Source: Coleophoma eucalyptorum
Lineage: Eukaryota; Ascomycota; Leotiomycetes; Helotiales; Dermateaceae
Direction of reading: 5' to 3'
Assembly: GCA_026120035.1 (NCBI GenBank)
Contig: JALRME010000010.1
Coordinates: 744,001-808,000 of the forward strand
DNA: 64,000 bases
Part shown: piece after piece, positions 60,811 to 64,000 of the stretch
How the letters are laid out: each line of letters starts with the position of its first letter
Numbering within the stretch: position 1 is the stretch's first letter
Made by a program: the position numbers and the translations under genes
The notes under the pieces: generated by a model
The model's database searches: none
Told to the model about the DNA's origin: nothing
What the model saw: only the letters and a program-made list of their open reading frames with translations

Positions 60811-62216
60811 GACATCTTAAGACTGTTAAGGTCTCTCAAGAATTGAATATAGCCTTTACGTTTTGTTTTCTGATATTGCTTCTGAGTACGAGGAACTTAT
60901 ATCACCTTACAGTGTGTCAGCTGACCTGCTTGACGGATCCGCAAATTGTCCGTTGATAACAGTTCATATCATGGATGCCTAGTTTCAAAATCAATAGATT
61001 ACTTTCTCAACGCTCTGTTTTAGGAAGTTATCGCTTAAATAGACGTCACCCTTTCTAATTCATTCTTTGCATTCTATATGACTCCATGGAAGTTAGTTGA
61101 CGGCACAGCCGGTTTTCTGATATCTCTGCAGCAAGTCTTGTTTACTCAGTCTGGAATGACTCACAATTGAGACATTAGAAGTGCAGATCATAAGCATCCA
61201 AGTCTGTGGCTTTCACCGTGCATAATGATTGGCAAGCGGAGATATTCACCTTGCGGATCAGAACTGCATAGATCTCTAAGCGAGCTTTGATATCGCCCAT
61301 TAGTTTTGGTGCTTCAGACTCCAACGGGTTTCCATATCATCTTATTTGAAGCTGGCGTGGGTTATATGAGAAATTCGTAATTGGGTTGCGCCTGGGAATT
61401 TACTGATGTATTTCTAAAGTCCAGAATAGTGGAATCCATTCCATCAATTGCACAGCCTCACGCGCACCTAATTCTTCTTCCGGAATGACGACCTCTTAAC
61501 CGTCAATTCTTTCTAAAAGCTGCATAATTACTCTCATATTCTTAACCAGAACTCTAAGGGGTTCCATTACAGCTGCAGTTTAATTATCAGTTGTCTAATG
61601 CCTTTCATGGCCTGGACTGAAGTGAGGTCATCCTCGCTTGGAGGAGGGAAACTACAATCACGTGATATAACAGCCGCACCTAGTTTCTGGTCAAGCGGAG
61701 TACAAATTCACAGCCCCAATCCGAGAAGATCTTTCTTCCCTCTTCCTCTGGCATCTCAATACAATTTGTGGCTTCCTATACACTGTTGGAAGTGAGTATC
61801 GATGGTTAAGAAACCGTAAGTGGTGATTGCAGACATCTGATATCAAGGTGACCCGTTTCCGGAGACCGAGCTAACTCGTTTGAAGGCTGCCTACACTCCT
61901 CTTCCATCCTATGCACAGCGGCATAACTGTGACTCATCTATTCAAAGGCCGGTAGACTTGAGTTACAACCCCTGCATCTGAGATCGGACACGAGTATAAA
62001 AGGACGCCTCCGTCCTCGCTAGATACCTCACTTGACTTGGACCTCATCCGAGTACCATCCACCCAGAGCCTCACCACTTCTTGGAGCCGTTCCCACTCCA
62101 TACCCCATACCCATTTCCCCATATTATCCCACATACGTCTCTCTCTATCTCACATACATTGCAGTGGAGCTTCCACAACATCCTACCCCTACGTCAGATG
62201 GTAATATCATATCATC
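60811..62216. other. intergenic region
   Basis: About 1.4 kb, AT-rich to 61.6 kb and then CT-rich toward the next start. The last part holds a TATA-like box and a C-rich leader. No gene supported. Confidence 0.45.
61995..62002 (+). promoter_or_regulatory. TATA box candidate
   Basis: TATAAAAG lies 215 bp upstream of the start codon of the RT-like gene, before a pyrimidine-rich probable 5' UTR. Confidence 0.5.
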
Positions 62217-64000
62217 ATGTCTTCCACCGGCGGTGTCTTCTCCGAGACCCTTCAGTCCATCACTACTACCAAACTGACGGAGCTGTCCAAGAAACGTGCC
62301 ATCTTTGAGAACCAAAAGCGGGCCACCCTTAGGTCCTTGGAACTTGAGACAGACCAAAAGGCCAGGATTTACAAACTCATCGATGGCATCAAGAAATGCT
62401 TTGCCATTAAGGTCAACGCTGGGCGGATTCTTGATCCCCCAATCAACGATGCAAACATAGTTATCAAGCTCAAGAATATAGTCCGCTTCCTTGAGCAGGC
62501 TCGTTATGATCCTTCCATCTCATCAAAGCTGATGCAAGACTGGGAGGATACTATGATTCAGCAATTGAATGTCCAGTCGCTCAAATATCAGTACGCCAGT
62601 CTCTACGGCGAACTCGTCACTGAGTGGCTGTCTGAGGAGAAGGCAGTATCACCTGATACTGACTCTGGTGCAGATATGATGGAAGGTTATGAGTCGATTA
62701 GTAAGCAGGAGAACGTAGAGCGCGATGAGTCGAGAGCTACATGGGAGGCGCTGGTCTTCTCGCCTTTGGAGACAAACCAGATGGCCATTACAACATATCT
62801 GCGGAATCTGTTTGGGAGAAATGGGGCCAACAAAGAAATCCACGGGGCACTCGAAAAGATTCGCACAAGTGTGCGGCATGCTGAAATGTCAATTACCAAT
62901 CCAAATCAGTTCAACGAAACCACACTGAGGTGGACAATCGGCGGATTGCTCTCGTCTGATCTTCTCACAGATGAGAAGAGAGGAGTATTGAAAGACTTCC
63001 TCAAAAATCCGGTCATCTTAAATGAAGTTGCAGATGTCTTGAACATGCGCATGGCTGCTATTGATACATGGTCTTGGGATAGTGAGGTTGCCATTGAACA
63101 AAGAAGACACGTCAACGGCAACTACCACATCTACATGCACGAAGATCTCCTACAAGCTATCTTCCTGCAATATATAGGAGTTCAGTGGTCTGTCTCGTTC
63201 AAGGGGATCTTCAACTCATTCGCAGACAGCGAAGGTGCATGGAAATCACCTCGAAAGAGCATTTCAAAACTTGAAAAGCAAAGACGTGAATACTTCCTCG
63301 GTCATCAACGGAAGATTCCGAGTCTGCAGAGCAAACGCCAAGGGATTTATCGCTCTATCTATTTTATGTCACTGCTGATGGAAAATGTGACTGAGAGCGT
63401 TGAATCACAAGATGGAGAAGAAGAAGCTGAATATGAGAGCTACACAGTTAACAATAAACGCCATCGAGGCCGCATGGCTCTGCAGACTGCAAGAAAATCT
63501 ACTGGTGGCAAGGCACCACGAATGCAATTAGCTTCGAAGGCTGCACGAAAGTCGGCACCTTACTCCGCAGCAGCAGTTAGGGACTGTGAGGAAGAAGACG
63601 ACTTTGAATCTGAACCTGAATCAACAAAACCAAAAACTCGGATGGAAAAGAAACAATTTCTCCTGCATCTTCTGTCATCGGAAATTATTGTCAACACTAA
63701 TCTGTACGGCGAGCTAACCTGTACAAGAGCAGAGTTCGATCATTGGGGACCTTCCCTGCCACATTCAACCATCTTTGCAGTTCTGGGATTCTTTGGTTTC
63801 TCGGGCAGGTGGCTGAGCTTCTTTAAGAGGTTCCTTGAAGCGCCGTTGAAATTCATGCAAGATGGGTCAGATGGGCAGACCCGAAGCCGCAAGAGAGGTG
63901 TCCCCCAGTCACATGTCTTGAGTGAGGTTTTTGGAGAAGTTGTGCTCTTCGCGCTGGATTATGCTGTCAATCAAGCCGCGGATGGAGCTCAGCTACATCG
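62217..64000 (+). CDS. reverse-transcriptase-like cellular protein with embedded histone H3 tail, 3' end outside window
   Basis: One continuous open frame from ATG 62217 to the window edge (594 full codons, no stop). The N-terminus is helical and basic (SETLQSITTTKLTELSKKRA), then a long helical region with IHGALEKIRTSVRHAEMS, WTIGGLLSSDLLTDEKRG, ADVLNMRMAAIDTWSWDSEV and YMHEDLLQAIFLQYIGVQWS. Residues 423-448 copy the histone H3 tail (see findings), flanked by basic KRHRGR and acidic segments. From about residue 476 the sequence is RT-palm-like: LPHSTIFAVLGFFG, FFKRFLEAPLKF, then RGVPQSHVLSEVFGEVVLF, which resembles RT motif 4/B (G-x-P-Q). The catalytic DD motif would lie beyond the edge. No retrotransposon context, so a domesticated, rvt-like gene is the best guess. 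The RT assignment is moderately sure. Confidence 0.72.
   Translation, partial: MSSTGGVFSETLQSITTTKLTELSKKRAIFENQKRATLRSLELETDQKARIYKLIDGIKKCFAIKVNAGRILDPPINDANIVIKLKNIVRFLEQARYDPSISSKLMQDWEDTMIQQLNVQSLKYQYASLYGELVTEWLSEEKAVSPDTDSGADMMEGYESISKQENVERDESRATWEALVFSPLETNQMAITTYLRNLFGRNGANKEIHGALEKIRTSVRHAEMSITNPNQFNETTLRWTIGGLLSSDLLTDEKRGVLKDFLKNPVILNEVADVLNMRMAAIDTWSWDSEVAIEQRRHVNGNYHIYMHEDLLQAIFLQYIGVQWSVSFKGIFNSFADSEGAWKSPRKSISKLEKQRREYFLGHQRKIPSLQSKRQGIYRSIYFMSLLMENVTESVESQDGEEEAEYESYTVNNKRHRGRMALQTARKSTGGKAPRMQLASKAARKSAPYSAAAVRDCEEEDDFESEPESTKPKTRMEKKQFLLHLLSSEIIVNTNLYGELTCTRAEFDHWGPSLPHSTIFAVLGFFGFSGRWLSFFKRFLEAPLKFMQDGSDGQTRSRKRGVPQSHVLSEVFGEVVLFALDYAVNQAADGAQLH

Noticed and set aside
1..64000. 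Search for tRNA/rRNA genes and intact transposons
   Set aside because: No cloverleaf with both A and B boxes, no rRNA core sequence and no intact transposase or integrase frame could be recognised by eye; a tRNAscan or RepeatMasker run was not possible.

Overview
This window looks like chromosomal DNA of a filamentous ascomycete, most likely a leotiomycete-type (Helotiales-like) mould. The lineage is my inference. Support comes from many short introns of about 42-60 bp with GT..AG ends and CTAAC/CTAAT branch motifs, a Zn2Cys6 regulator, a NACHT-ankyrin NLR, and conserved single-copy genes (THI80, MIA40, BOS1, PEP7/VAC1, MET8, an Om14-like protein, a MEP ammonium transporter, acylphosphatase). 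Exon structures below were derived by hand from frame continuity and splice signals. No alignments were run.

Layout. 1-7.6 kb has no gene I can support: first a C/T-rich, GC-balanced stretch with simple repeats, then an AT-rich stretch. 7.7-14.8 kb is a conserved block: thiamine pyrophosphokinase (-) and MIA40 (+) share a divergent promoter, followed by a secreted beta-propeller protein, an Om14-like mitochondrial membrane protein and a very charged nuclear-type protein. 14.8-22.4 kb is an accessory island holding one large NLR (-) with a predicted membrane anchor, a TIR/SEFIR-like domain, a NACHT domain and a nearly identical 99-bp ankyrin array that contains a frame-breaking deletion. 22.4-30.7 kb carries a GNAT, an unrecognised helical protein, a three-repeat protein of unknown family, a small membrane protein and the SNARE BOS1. 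33-39.2 kb is a second accessory block: a 1354-aa fungus-specific multidomain zinc-finger protein facing a 492-aa coiled-coil protein. 41.2-45.8 kb holds PEP7/VAC1 and MET8 (divergent) and a second GNAT. 47.8-58.4 kb holds a MEP ammonium transporter, a GH43 glycosidase, an HSL-type hydrolase, a Zn2Cys6 regulator, a glutamate-1-semialdehyde-aminomutase-like enzyme and acylphosphatase. 59.9-60.8 kb encodes a GNAT-like protein with a C-terminal membrane anchor. The last gene (62.2 kb to the edge) encodes a reverse-transcriptase-like protein cut off by the window.

The most striking observation is in that last gene. Residues 423-448 reproduce the fungal histone H3 N-terminal tail (H3 positions 5-30), keeping both ARKS motifs (K9 and K27) and changing only the K18 position to Met. 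A histone-tail mimic inside an RT-like cellular protein suggests a chromatin-directed function. Second in interest are the membrane-anchored TIR-like/NACHT/ankyrin NLR with its recombination-prone, frameshifted repeat array, and the MIA40 intron whose retention would by itself recreate a CX9C motif.
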